DNA of 64,000 nt from Poindextera sp963719975 (GTDB lineage Bacteria > Pseudomonadota > Alphaproteobacteria > Caulobacterales > Caulobacteraceae), in contig CAVRED010000008.1 in assembly GCA_963719975.1 (NCBI GenBank), positions 124,001-188,000 of the forward strand, written 5' to 3'. Made by a program: the position numbers and the translations under genes. Positions 9,801 to 18,465 of this stretch are shown here, piece after piece (positions within the stretch are counted from its first letter, which is position 1; each line of letters starts with the position of its first letter). The notes beneath the pieces are model-generated. The model searched no databases. It had not been told where the DNA came from and worked only from the letters and a program-made list of their open reading frames with translations.

Positions 9801-10204
9801 GCCGGGTTGGCCTTCCGATAGCTCGGGTTCGAGCGCAGCGTCGCCGGCAGGTCGACGCGCGCGGCGACGATCGCCGCCTGAACGTCGCGCGCGGCGCCGT
9901 TGATGTCGCGGTCGAGATCGAACTGCAGCACGATCCGGGTCGAGCCGACGCCGCTGTTCGACGTCATCTCGTTCACCGAGGCGATGTGGCCCAGGTGGCG
10001 CTCGAGCGGCGTCGCCACGGCGCTCGACATCGTCTCAGGGCTGGCGCCGGGCAGCGAGGCCTGGACCTGCACGACAGGGAAATCGACCGACGGCAGCGGC
10101 GCGACGGGCAGGAGGAAGTAGGCCCCGACCCCGGCGAGCGCGACGCCAAGGGTCAGGAGCACCGTGCCGATCGGCCGGCGGATGAAGGGCTCGACCAGGT
10201 TCAC
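6893..10204 (-). CDS. RND multidrug efflux pump subunit, MdtC-like (three frameshifts, with insertion)
   Basis: Inner-membrane proton-driven RND pump of the HAE1 class. The N-terminus (VEPFIRRPIGTVLLTLGVAL) and TM4 (STGFVVDDAIVVLENV, with the proton-relay aspartates) are present, and the C-terminal half has VLGVLYESYIHPLTVLSTLPS. The GTG start overlaps the stop of the preceding pump gene (GTGA). Three shifts near 8353, 7503 and 7446 each correspond to one extra base; corrected length is about 1,103 residues. That is some 65 longer than usual because of an Ala/Thr/Ser-rich insertion (7682-7903) between the motifs ANVYAS and VPLSAIASF of the porter domain. With the neighbouring MdtB-like subunit it probably forms a heteromultimeric pump. 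Confidence 0.9.
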   Translation of the reverse strand: MNLVEPFIRRPIGTVLLTLGVALAGVGAYFLLPVAPLPSVDFPVVQVQASLPGASPETMSSAVATPLERHLGHIASVNEMTSNSGVGSTRIVLQFDLDRDINGAARDVQAAIVAARVDLPATLRSNPSYRKANPADQPVLILAMTSKTKTPPQIYDFATNIIEQQLSQIKGVGQVSIGGASLPAVRVDVDPFALARYGIGLEDVRAALASANANRPKGLVQDGDRRLQIYTNDSGTVAADFAPLVIAYRNGAAVRLSDVAQVTDSQEDIHNLGLFNGQPAVIVQITREPNANIVATVDAIKKELPILQAELPADVTMQVAVDRTNTIRTSLGDVERTLLIAIILVVGVVAVFLRNGRATVVPAVAVAVSLLGTLGVMFLLGFSLDNLSLMALTVSTGFVVDDAIVVLENVTRHLEAGMDRFEAALKGAGEVAFTVVSISLSLIAVFIPLLLMGSILGRLFREFAITLSTAIMVSLAISLTTTPMLCAYFIGRPSSGSGQPWWSRLAERAFAGMSAVYERGLRWALDSGPIILVILAATIVLNVYLFIVVPKGFFPQQDTGLLQGGMQMDQSTSFQVSRSRMQQFVNIIHQDPAVRSVVAFTGGGGSSGGFVFMELLPKAAAAERRCGHGAPSPALRHDHRGQPLPAVGAGLPLWRAAVERPVPVHARGRLARRPAHLGDEARRRDEEGPDVRRREHRPVGSWPASLRERHTGRRITAGSHQRRHRQRALRQLRPAAGVGHLQPAQPVPRDHGGPSSRRRGPDSARQRLRIDRHGRREDDDLDGRIQGRDRGRGGQHARARAHGGRRRRRSGRRPGQRAQRPGRPAGPHRLQRRCGDLDGGTDRTAVGDRFIQPDLGADLGEPSGRIAGHHHLLRPGPRQIAQRWDAGDQPGGGGDRHAGDACTAASRARPGCSRSRSPTKGVLILAALVAIYIVLGVLYESYIHPLTVLSTLPSAGVGAVIALLIFQTEFSIIALIGVILLIGIVKKNAILIIDFALDAEREGGLSTRDAIYQASLLRFRPIMMTTFAAMLGALPLAVGWGEGAELRRPLGITIIGGLLVSQVLTLLTTPVVYLYLDRFRRRSSAELELERAVGVAPPAPEPV

Positions 10205-13200
10205 GTCGGCGCGCCTTCCGGGCCCGAGCCCGTACCGGGGGCGGCCTCGCCCAGGGTCGGGTCGGCCTCGCCCTTGCGCTTGTTGATCCCCCAGCCGAGC
10301 CGGCGGGCCTGGCGGTCGAACCAGAGATAGATCACCGGCGTGGTGAACAGCGTCAGCAACTGGCTGACGATCAGGCCGCCGACGATGGAGATGCCGAGGG
10401 GGTGGCGAAGCTCCGAGCCCTCGCCCCAGCCGAGCATCAGCGGCAGGGCGCCGAAGATGGCCGCCAGCGTCGTCATCAGGATCGGGCGGAAGCGCAGCAA
10501 GCGCGGCCTGGTGGATGGCCTCGCGCGGCGACTTGCCCTCCATCCGCTCGGCGTCGAGGGCGAAGTCGATCATCATGATGGCGTTCTTCTTCACGATGCC
10601 GATCAGAAGGATGATCCCGATGATGCTGATCACCCCGAGGTCCTGGCCGGCGAGCATCAACGCCACCAGGGCGCCGACGCCCGCCGAGGGCAGCGTCGAG
10701 AGGATGGTCACCGGGTGGACGTAGCTCTCGTAGAGCACGCCAAGCACGATGTAGACGCAGAGGATCGCCGCCACGATCAGCCAGATCTCGTTGGTCAGCG
10801 ACGCCTGGTAGGCGCGCGCGGCGCCCAGGAAGGCGGTAGTGAGGTCGGGCGGCATCGCGATAGTGCGCTCGGCCTTTTCGATGGCGCGGACCGCGGCGCC
10901 CAGCGAGACGCCGGGCGCGGTGTCGAAGGAGAGGTTGGCGGCGGGGAACTGGGCGACATGGTTCACCTGCAGCGCCGCCGGCTGCACGGTGATGGTGGCG
11001 AACGAGGAGAGCGGCGCCGAGCCGCCGCCGGTCGTCGGCACATAGATCTGCCCGAGCGAGCTCGGATCCTGCAGGTAGCTTTTGTCACCCTCCAGGATGA
11101 CCCGGTACTGGTTGGTGTCGGTGAAGATGGTCGAGATGATGCGCTGGCCGAAGGCGTCGTAGAGCGCCTCGTCGACCGTCTCGGCGGTGATCCCGAGCCG
11201 GGCGGCGGTCTCGCGGTCGATGTTGATGACCGCCGAAAGCCCCTGACCCTGCACGTCGGCCGAGACGTTGCGCAGCTCGGGCGTCGTATTCAGCTGGGCG
11301 ACCAGCTTGTCGGTCCACTGGTTGATCTCGTCCTGGTTCGAGCCCTGCAGCGCGAACTGGTACTGGGCCGGGCCGACGTTGGCGTCGATCGTCAGGTCCT
11401 GCACCGGCTGCAGGTAGAGGGTGATCCCCGCGACCTGCCGCGCCCGGGCGGCCAGGTCCTGCATGATCGTGGCCTGTGAGCCCGTGCGCTGGCCGCGCGG
11501 CCGGATGTTGATCAGCATCCGCCCGGCGTTCAGCGTGTTGTTCGTGCCATCGACGCCGATGTAGGACGAGAGGCTGGCGACGTCGGGATCCTTGACCAGG
11601 GTCGCGGCCAGCTGCTGCTGCAACGCCGCCATCCGAGCATAGGAGATCGACTGCGAGGCCTGGGTGACGCCTTGCAGCAGGCCCGTGTCCTGGGTGGGGA
11701 ACAGGCCCTTGGGGATGATGACGTAGAGCGCCACGGTGAGCACCAGCGTGCCCACCGCCACGAGCAGCGTGGCCGGCTGGCGGTCGAGCACCCATTGGAG
11801 CGCGCGGTCGTAGCGGTCGATCAGGTCGTCGAACAGCTCGCGCGAGCGCCGCTGGAAGTCGAACTCGTGCGACTCCGCGCGCGAGCGCAGCCAGCGCGCG
11901 CCCAGCGTCGGCACGAGCGTCAGCGAGACGACCGCCGAGATCACGATGGTGATCGCCAGCGTGATGGCGAACTCGCGGAAGAGGCGCCCGACGACATCGC
12001 CCATGAACAGCAGCGGGATCAGCACCGCGATCAGCGACACGGTGAGCGAGATGATGGTGAAGCCGATCTGCTGGGCGCCCTTCAGGGCCGCGGCCATCGG
12101 GCTTTCGCCCGCCTCGATGTAGCGGGAGATGTTCTCCAGCATGACGATGGCGTCGTCGACGACGAAGCCGGTCGCGATCGTCAGCGCCATCAGCGTCAGG
12201 TTGTTGAGGCTGAAGCCCAGGAGGTACATCGCGCCGAACGTGCCGACGAGCGACAGGGGCACCGCGACCGATGCGATGAACGTCGCCGCGATCGAGCGCA
12301 GGAAGATGAAGATCACCGCGACGACGAGCGCGACGGCGAGCATCAGCTCGAACTCGACGTCGTGCACCGACGAGCGGATCGAGGTGGTGCGGTCGGTCAA
12401 GACGTCCACCTGAACCCCGGCCGGCAGCGCCGCCGTCAACGTCGGAAGCTGCTTCTTGATCTGGTCGACGGTGGTGATGACGTTCGCGCCGGGCTGGCGC
12501 TGGACGTTCAGGATGACGGCGGGGGTGGTGTTCTTCCAGGCGCCGAGCTGGGTGTTCTCCGGCGCATCGAGGGCGGTCGCCACGTCGCGCAGCCGGATCG
12601 GCGCGCCGTTCTTGTAGGCGACGATGAGGTTCATGTAGTCGTCGGCGGTCTGCAGCTGGTCGTTGGCGTTGATCGCGAACGAACGGGTCGGCCCGTCGAA
12701 AGAGCCCTTCGCGCCGTTGGCGTTGGCGTTGCCGATCGCCGTGCGCAGCGTCTCCATGCTCATGCCGTAGTTGGCGAGCGCCTTGCCGTTGACCTGGATG
12801 CGCACGGCCGGCCGCTGTCCGCCGGCGATGCTGACCAGGCCCACGCCGCCGATCTGCGAGATCTTCTGCGCGAGCTGCGTTTCGGCGATGTCCTCGACCT
12901 GGGTCAGCGGGACCGTCGTCGAGGTCATGGCCAGCGTCATGATCGGCGCGTCGGCGGGGTTGACCTTGGCGTAGACCGGCGGCGCGGGCAGGTCGGACGG
13001 CAAGAGGCTGCCGGATGCGTTGATCGCCGCCTGAACCTCCTGCTCGGCCACGTCGAGGTTGAGGTCGAGGTTGAACTGCAGCGTGATGACCGAGGCGCCG
13101 CCGGAGCTGATCGAACTCATGCGGTTCAGATCGGTCATCTCGCCGAACTGCCGCTCGAGCGGCGCGGTGACGGTGTTCGCCATCACCTCGGGGCTGGCGC

Positions 13201-13357
13201 CGGGATAGAAGGTCTGGACCTGGATGGTCGGGTAGTCGACTTCGGGCAGCGCCGACAGCGAGAGGAAGTTGAAGGCGATCGCGCCGGCGAGCATGATCGC
13301 GGCCATCAAGAGGCTGGTGGCGACCGGCCGTAGGATGAACGGGCGAGAGGGGTTCAT
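10201..13357 (-). CDS. RND multidrug efflux pump subunit, MdtB-like (one frameshift)
   Basis: Inner-membrane RND pump of about 1,051 residues after correction. The N-terminus (RPFILRPVATSLLMAAIMLA), the porter segment LPEVDYPTIQVQTFYPGASP, TM4 (TGFVVDDAIVMLENISR) and the C-terminal TM block are all typical of MdtB/AcrB-type pumps. A shift near 10501 (an extra T in the segment that should read HQAALLRFRPILM) moves the last 100 residues to another frame, ending at TGA 10201. Because of the shift the reading frame runs straight into the next pump gene, producing an artificial 2,154-residue ORF. The ATG start is 30 bases after the adaptor gene. Confidence 0.93.
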
Positions 13358-13387
13358 GCGCGGTTGGCGTCCCGGCGCGGGCTCAAG

Positions 13388-15463
13388 CTAGCCCCCGCCG
13401 TTTCCGCTGCTCCGGCCCTGGGCCCTGAGCGCGGCGAGCTTGGCCTTCTGGTCGGGCGTGAGGATTGCGTTCAACTTCTCGAACGCCTGTTGCATCGCCG
13501 CGCGCCGGGCGTTGGGATCGGTCGAGCCCTGAGCCTGCGCGCGCGCCGCCGCGAAGATCTGGTCGGCCTGCGCCTTCTGGGCGGCGCTCAGCCCGAGCGC
13601 TTCGATGAAACGGCCGCGCCCGGCGCCGGGGCCGCCCTGACCGCCGGGACCCGCTGGAGGCGTGGCGCTCGCCGAAGCCGTGACCGGCGCGGGCGGCTGG
13701 CCGGACGCCGGCGGCGGACCGCCGCGCCGGCTCGCGTGCGGCGCCGAAGAGACCGACGCCGGCGCGGCGGGCGCAGCGCCGCTCGTCGGCGCCGCCGAAG
13801 ACCCGGTCGCGCCCGGGCGAGCCTGCGCGCGCGCGGCTTCGAACTTGGCCTTCTGCTCCGGCGTGAGGATGGCCTCCAGCTGGTTGTTGGCGTCCTGCAT
13901 GATCTGCCGCCGCGCCTGGGCGTCGTCGCCCGCGGCCTGCGCCTTGGTCCGCGCGTCGGCGAAGATCTGGCTGGCCTTCGCCTGTTGGTCGGCCGAGAGG
14001 TTCAGGCTGGCCAGCAGCGCCGCCCGCCGCGCCGCGCCCTGCCCGCCGGCGCCGCTCGGCGCGCCGCCGGTGTTGTCGGCCGCCTGGCCGGAGTTCGCGC
14101 CCTGCGCCGGCGGTTGCTTGACGCCGAACAGACCCTCGATCCAGCCGAGCAGACCGCCGGCCGGCTTGCGCTGGCGCGCCTGCATCTGGGCGAACCGCGC
14201 GGCGTCCTGGGGCTGGATCACGTGCGCGCCGTCGCTCAGGCGATCGCCGCCCTCCGTGACGACGACGTCGCCGACGTTCAAGCCCGACTGGATGGAGGTG
14301 GTCTCGCCCTGGGCGGGGCCGACCTTGACCGGCGTCACCTTCACCGTCGAGTCCGGCTGAACGACGTAGACAAAGTCGCCCTGCGGCCCGTGCCTGACCG
14401 CGACGGCCGGGACGGTGACGACGCCCGTGAGCGTGTCGACGAGAACCGTCACGTTGACGAACTGGTTGGCGAACAGGACCCCGCTGGGGTTGGCGAAGCG
14501 GGCCCGCGCCTTCACCGTCCCGGTCGAGGTGTCGATCAGGTTGTCGAGCGTGTAGAGCTCGCCCTGCGCCAGCGCGGTCGCCCCGGTCCGGTCGTAGGCG
14601 GTGGCCGGCAGTCCGCCGGCCGCCGCCATGCGCTGGGCGACCTGCGGGATCGCGTCCTCGGGCAGGGTGAAGATGACGGTCGCCGGGTCGAGCTGGTTGA
14701 TCACGACCAGCCCGTTCGGCTCGTTGGTGGTGATCAGGTTGCCTGGGTCCACCTGGCGCAGGCCGACGCGGCCGGCGACCGGCGCCTTGACGTGGCAGTA
14801 GCTGATGTTCAGGCGCGCGCTGGCGATCGCGGCCTGATCGACCTTCACGACGCCCTGGTCCTGTTTGAGGGTCGTGACCGCCTGGTCGTAGGTCTGCCGC
14901 GCCACCGAGTCCTGCGCGACCAGAGTCTTGTAGCGGGCGACATCGAGCCGGGCCTCGTCGAGGGAGGCCTGGTCGCGCAGCAGCTGGCCCTGCGCCTGCT
15001 GGAGGTTGATCTCGTACGGGCGCGGATCGACCAGCGCCAGGAGCTGGCCTTTGCGCACGGCCTGGCCCTCGGTGAAGTACACGGCCATCAGCGGCCCGTT
15101 GATCTGCGATTGCACCGTCACCGCCGCCTGCGGCGTCACGGTGCCGAGCTCGCTGAGCTGGATCGGAATGTCGCCGAGCGCTGCGGTCGCGATGCCGACC
15201 ACGGTGGGCGTGCGCGCGCCGGCCGCGCCGGCCGATGCGCCACTCCGCCCGCCGCGCCCGCCCGCCGCGGCGCCGCGGCTGCTCGAGGCGCCGGAGCGGC
15301 CCGCGCCGGACTGGCCGTGGGGGGTGAGGAGAAATGCGACCGCCAGCGCGACCACGATGGCCGCGAAGATCCAGACGGTCGTGAGCCAGAGCGGCCTTCG
15401 CCTGGGCGGCGGCGCTCGTCGGGGTCGGTTCGCGGGCCCGATGCCCGATGGCGTGTCGCTCAA
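13388..15463 (-). CDS. RND periplasmic adaptor (MdtA-like) with two C-terminal Spy/CpxP-like repeats
   Basis: Membrane-fusion protein of 691 residues that bridges the RND pump and outer-membrane factor. One N-terminal anchor helix (LTTVWIFAAIVVALAVAFLL) is followed by the lipoyl/hairpin/beta-barrel adaptor fold at about residues 80-420 (for example INGPLMAVYFTEGQAVRKGQ and APVAGRVGLRQVDPGNLI). The rest is unusual: two modules at about residues 477-549 and 614-687, each with LxLSxxQxAxxxQIFxxAR followed by AILTPxQKAK. These resemble the LTxxQ repeats of Spy/CpxP periplasmic proteins, joined by Pro/Ala-rich linkers. Normal MdtA-type adaptors are about 380-420 residues. The start is TTG 15463 with AGGAG five bases upstream. 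First gene of the efflux operon. Confidence 0.92.
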   Translation of the reverse strand: MSDTPSGIGPANRPRRAPPPRRRPLWLTTVWIFAAIVVALAVAFLLTPHGQSGAGRSGASSSRGAAAGGRGGRSGASAGAAGARTPTVVGIATAALGDIPIQLSELGTVTPQAAVTVQSQINGPLMAVYFTEGQAVRKGQLLALVDPRPYEINLQQAQGQLLRDQASLDEARLDVARYKTLVAQDSVARQTYDQAVTTLKQDQGVVKVDQAAIASARLNISYCHVKAPVAGRVGLRQVDPGNLITTNEPNGLVVINQLDPATVIFTLPEDAIPQVAQRMAAAGGLPATAYDRTGATALAQGELYTLDNLIDTSTGTVKARARFANPSGVLFANQFVNVTVLVDTLTGVVTVPAVAVRHGPQGDFVYVVQPDSTVKVTPVKVGPAQGETTSIQSGLNVGDVVVTEGGDRLSDGAHVIQPQDAARFAQMQARQRKPAGGLLGWIEGLFGVKQPPAQGANSGQAADNTGGAPSGAGGQGAARRAALLASLNLSADQQAKASQIFADARTKAQAAGDDAQARRQIMQDANNQLEAILTPEQKAKFEAARAQARPGATGSSAAPTSGAAPAAPASVSSAPHASRRGGPPPASGQPPAPVTASASATPPAGPGGQGGPGAGRGRFIEALGLSAAQKAQADQIFAAARAQAQGSTDPNARRAAMQQAFEKLNAILTPDQKAKLAALRAQGRSSGNGGG

Positions 15464-15615
15464 ACGGCTCTCCTGGCCTCGTACGCCTGCCGCCTCCAGG
15501 CGCCGCCCCGCTCCTTAAGGTCCTCTACGGCGCCAACCGCCCCGTGATATCTCCAAGCTGAAACGTAAAGGCAAGCGCGCGCGCCGCCGGGTGGCCCGCG
15601 GCGACGCGACGGCGA

Positions 15616-15900
15616 TCACCACACCTGCGGGGACGGCGCCCAGGCGTGCTGGCTCGGCGGTTCGGGGTCGATCGGCGTGTCGCTGCTGGGGTACGGCGTG
15701 GCGCTGACGTAACCCCAGACCTTCGGGGCGGGCGGCTGCGGGCCGGAGAACAGCTTGGCGAGGGCGGCGTAGAACTTCGAGGGATCGGCTTGGCCCCAAT
15801 CGGCCAGCGCTTGCGCGCCGCCCATGGAGTTGAACGCCTTCAGGAAGGCCTCGCGCAGCGCCTCGGTGTCCGAGGTGGCGTTCGTCGAGTCTGCAAACAT
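15616..15900 (-). CDS. Small hypothetical protein, phage-associated type
   Basis: A 94-residue protein with no assigned function. The N-terminal half (TEALREAFLKAFNSMGGAQA, then LADWGQADPSKFYAALAKLF) resembles a short helical motif I associate with phage or prophage hypothetical proteins of proteobacteria. The C-terminal half is Pro-rich and low complexity. The ATG start has a modest purine-rich site upstream. No other phage gene is nearby, so this may be a remnant or a domesticated gene. Function unknown. Confidence 0.6.
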   Translation of the reverse strand: MFADSTNATSDTEALREAFLKAFNSMGGAQALADWGQADPSKFYAALAKLFSGPQPPAPKVWGYVSATPYPSSDTPIDPEPPSQHAWAPSPQVW

Positions 15901-15982
15901 TGGGGGCTCCGTTTCCTGCTTTGTTGGTTGGGCTCACGGACCTTGGCGGCATGGGAAATCGCGTTCCGCCGCAGGGCATGGC

Positions 15983-16075
15983 CCACGGGGAAGGATGGTC
16001 AGCGAACTTCGTGGTGGTGGTGGTGGTGGTGGTGGTGGTGGTGGTGCGAAGCCCGCTGACCATCCTTCCCCGCGG
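15983..16075 (-). repeat. 29-bp inverted repeat with a (CAC)12 loop
   Basis: Left arm 15983-16011 and right arm 16047-16075 are inverted copies matching at 26 of 29 positions. The loop is an uninterrupted GTG repeat on the plus strand (16011-16046; CAC on the minus strand). In a minus-strand transcript the three mismatches become G-U pairs, so the whole 29-bp stem can pair. The hairpin begins three bases after the stop of the DUF2158 gene, which is transcribed on that strand. No U-tract follows, so it is not a classical intrinsic terminator. Confidence 0.85.
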
Positions 16076-16078
16076 GGG

Positions 16079-16300
16079 TCAGGAGGAGTCGGGTTGCTTG
16101 TCGTCGCCGCTGGCGAGTTCGAGGGCGTCCAGCTTGACGAACATCGTGCGGGCCGCGCTCCGCGCGTCGATCCAGATGCAGTGGGCGTAGGGAAGCTCCA
16201 CGCGATGGTCGACCCGCTCGGCGGTCATCCGCGGTCCGCCGGACTTCAGCCGCACCACGTCGCCCGCCTTCACCTTCGACGGCTCGCTGCTGATGGCCAT
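16079..16300 (-). CDS. DUF2158 family protein (YodC-like)
   Basis: A 73-residue protein of the DUF2158/YodC family. The signature VKAGDVVRLKSGGPRMTAER sits at residues 10-29, and an HCIW motif follows in the second half. These small SH3-like domains are widespread, but I know of no established function. The ATG at 16300 was chosen because the family motif starts a few residues later. It is flanked by the CAC-loop hairpin downstream and the divergent C13 peptidase upstream. Confidence 0.8.
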   Translation of the reverse strand: MAISSEPSKVKAGDVVRLKSGGPRMTAERVDHRVELPYAHCIWIDARSAARTMFVKLDALELASGDDKQPDSS

Positions 16301-16676
16301 CAGAGCAGCTCCGTCGCTCCAGGCGCCGTCGACTGCGCGTGGAGAAGGGTGGAGGAAGGGACGCGTGGCGTGACTGGCCGCAGCTGCGAGGGAGCAACGC
16401 TGTGCGAACGGATCGATCGGCGGACGTCTCGGCCGTGACGGTTGAACATGCGGGCTCTCATGCGGTTGCGACGAGCGGAGAATAGCGCCGCCGCGGGAGC
16501 GCTCAGGGAATGGCTTAGCGTCGGCGCCCTTTGACTAGCCCGGCTCACGCCCAAGCCGGCCGGCGACCGCCCTCGGCGACCGTTAGCGCGCGCGGCCATG
16601 TCGCACGAATTAGTAGTCGGTCAACGCTGCCCTGCCACCATAGCCTGTAGCCCGCTCCTACCGTTCGGAGGACCGA
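16301..16676. other. Intergenic region between DUF2158 gene and C13 peptidase gene
   Basis: A 376-base divergent intergenic region. It should hold promoters for both flanking genes, but I see no clear operator. A 99-codon minus-strand ORF runs through it with Arg/Ser-rich composition and no recognisable motif; I do not consider it a gene. The segment CGGAGGACCGA just before 16677 is a good ribosome-binding site for the peptidase gene. Confidence 0.5.
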
Positions 16677-18080
16677 ATGCGATCGCCAGCGAACTCGCTG
16701 CGCAGCCTGGCGCTCCCCGTTTCGGCGGCGACGCCCGACGGCGACACGCGGCCGCGAGAAAGATGGATGCGCCATGTCTCGGCCTCTCCAGGCCGGGTCG
16801 CGCTGCTTTGGGCGATAGCGACTGTCCTCATCATCGCCGATACCGTCCTGTTTCCGGGCGACGATCCGCGTTGGGTCAGTTCGACTCTCGATCTTAGCGG
16901 CGCCCCGATTTTCGCGGGGCTGCTTGTCGGGTGGGTGCTTCGCCTGGGGCGGTCGACGTTCCATCTCCTGGGCGCGCTGATCTCTTTGAGGCTCATTGCG
17001 AGCGTGGCTTCGATCGTGCTGAAGCTCGCATTGCCTTCCGCGCTCGACGGATACGTCGCCGCGACGATCGACGCGCTGTACCTCGTCGCCACCGCTGCCC
17101 TAGTCGCCTTCGTCTACGGAGCCTCGCGGAGCAGGCGGCGACGCATCGCGGCCATGCTGCTGGCCGCTGGCGTCTGTGTCGGCGCTGGCGCCCTGTTGAA
17201 TTTGGATGACGCCTTCTGGCGGGTGTCCGCGGAGGCGGGACCGTTGCTGGGCAGGCAGGACTCCTCCAGCCGGGTGGACGACCAGTCGCCGGACATCGAC
17301 GATGATGTCCTCTGGGGCGCCCAGCCCGCGTTGATCGAGCAGGAGCGAATGGCGCTTCCACCGCGCGCTGCTGGCAGGACAAATGTCTATGCAATGGCGG
17401 TCGCCGGATCGGGGAGGCAGGCGCTGTTTTCGCGAGAGGCGCATGAAGCCCTTCGTGTCGCGGCCCTGCATTTCGGGAGCTACCGGGGCGGCGCGCTATT
17501 GTCGAACGGCGCCGCAGACCTGATGCAGTCGCCGCTGGCGACCCGCGCCAACATCGCAGCTGTCGCCCACGCTATCGGCGAGAAGGCAGACCGCAAACAG
17601 GACCTCCTGTTCGTGTACCTGGTTTCACACGGCAGCCAGACGGCTGAACTTGAGAGCGACCTGTCCAACGATCGTTCGGTGCAGCCTATTTCGTCCGTCA
17701 CGACCGCCGAGGCGCTACAGAAAGCAGGCGTTGCGCGGCGGGTGATCGTCGTGTCCGCGTGTTTTTCGGCGACGTGGATCCCTGCGCTCGCCGATGAGAA
17801 CACGATCGTGATCACCGCGGCCGCAAAGGATCGCACCTCGTTCGGTTGCGATGATACCCGCCGTCTCACCGTCTTCGGCGAAGCCTTTCTCGGGAGCATG
17901 GCGGCGAGACGCTTGTCCCCCTACGACGCCTTCGAAGACGCCAAGCGCAAGATTTCCGCGGAAGAACTCAAGGAGGGCGTGACACCGTCCCTGCCCCAGG
18001 CTTTCGTGGGTCGCAACATGGAGTCGTTGTGGCTGGGCCAGCAAGATGGCGCTCTCGCCAGCAGCAAGAGCGGTTCCTAG
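16677..18080 (+). CDS. Membrane-anchored C13 (legumain-like, caspase-fold) peptidase
   Basis: A 467-residue protein. Residues about 40-175 contain four to five hydrophobic segments (for example VALLWAIATVLIIADTVLF and IAAMLLAAGVCVGAGALL). A soluble C-terminal domain (about 230-450) has features of bacterial peptidase family C13, clan CD: NVYAMAVAGSGRQALFSREA, a catalytic-His motif LFVYLVSHGS (His318), a catalytic-Cys motif VIVVSACFSA (Cys362), then TAAAKDRTSFGCDD and FGEAFLGSM. By homology it is a cysteine peptidase of the legumain/GPI-transamidase/caspase fold; substrate and side of the membrane are not known. The start is ATG with a GGAGGA site. It stands alone between unrelated genes. Confidence 0.85.
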   Translation: MRSPANSLRSLALPVSAATPDGDTRPRERWMRHVSASPGRVALLWAIATVLIIADTVLFPGDDPRWVSSTLDLSGAPIFAGLLVGWVLRLGRSTFHLLGALISLRLIASVASIVLKLALPSALDGYVAATIDALYLVATAALVAFVYGASRSRRRRIAAMLLAAGVCVGAGALLNLDDAFWRVSAEAGPLLGRQDSSSRVDDQSPDIDDDVLWGAQPALIEQERMALPPRAAGRTNVYAMAVAGSGRQALFSREAHEALRVAALHFGSYRGGALLSNGAADLMQSPLATRANIAAVAHAIGEKADRKQDLLFVYLVSHGSQTAELESDLSNDRSVQPISSVTTAEALQKAGVARRVIVVSACFSATWIPALADENTIVITAAAKDRTSFGCDDTRRLTVFGEAFLGSMAARRLSPYDAFEDAKRKISAEELKEGVTPSLPQAFVGRNMESLWLGQQDGALASSKSGS

Positions 18081-18465
18081 GAACCACACCTGAGACCCTA
18101 TCGAGTCGTGCCATAGTCGTGGAGGAACGTTGGTCCTCCAAGAACTTCTCTCCCTGGTTGAGATCGAATAGCGTGGCCAGAGATCCGATCATGGTCGAAA
18201 TCGGCGCCGCGGGGCTGTTGCTGCAGGGCGGCGATCGCGCCAGTGCGAAGCCGCGCTGATCGCCCTTCGCGGCGACAGGCGATGCGGGTTGTCGCCGCCC
18301 ATTAGCGGGTCTCTCTCTCGCCCCAGAGGGACTCGTCGGCGTTGATTGGGAAGAAGCCGAACTGACGCAACCACTCGTGCACCGCCGCCTGGCGGGACTT
18401 GCGGCCTATCGACGGCCCCGCCATGGGATCTATCTCGCAGTGAGCGCGCCATAGACCGGGCTCGT
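18081..18465. other. Intergenic region with one doubtful 40-codon ORF
   Basis: A 385-base convergent gap between the C13 peptidase and chromate transporter genes. It holds the hairpin at 18120-18140. On the minus strand, 18302-18424 is an ATG-started 40-codon ORF with reasonable composition (it contains QAAVHEWLRQFGFFPINADE), but it has a weak ribosome-binding site and no recognised relative. It could be a small gene or a remnant. Nothing else is evident. Confidence 0.3.
18120..18140 (+). terminator. Possible hairpin terminator after the C13 peptidase gene
   Basis: TGGAGGA and TCCTCCA form a 7-bp stem with a 7-base loop, 40 bases after the peptidase stop. No clear T-run follows, so assignment as a terminator is tentative. 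Confidence 0.35.

Noticed and set aside
8117..10330. 737-codon plus-strand frame opposite the MdtC-like pump
   Set aside because: Composition rich in Arg/Asp/His without family motifs; the minus strand encodes an obvious RND pump.
6893..13357. Single 2,154-residue fused RND pump
   Set aside because: The fusion exists only because frameshifts near 10501 and elsewhere bypass the real stop at 10201; the second pump has its own GTG start at 10204.
15999..16397. Minus-strand ORF with a 12-His run, resembling a His tag
   Set aside because: The run is the CAC repeat of the hairpin loop read in one frame. The rest is a shadow of the DUF2158 gene and has no protein-like features; vector contamination is also unlikely because flanks are genomic.
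16300..16599. 99-codon minus-strand ORF
   Set aside because: Arg/Ser-rich, no motif, no ribosome-binding site; intergenic noise.
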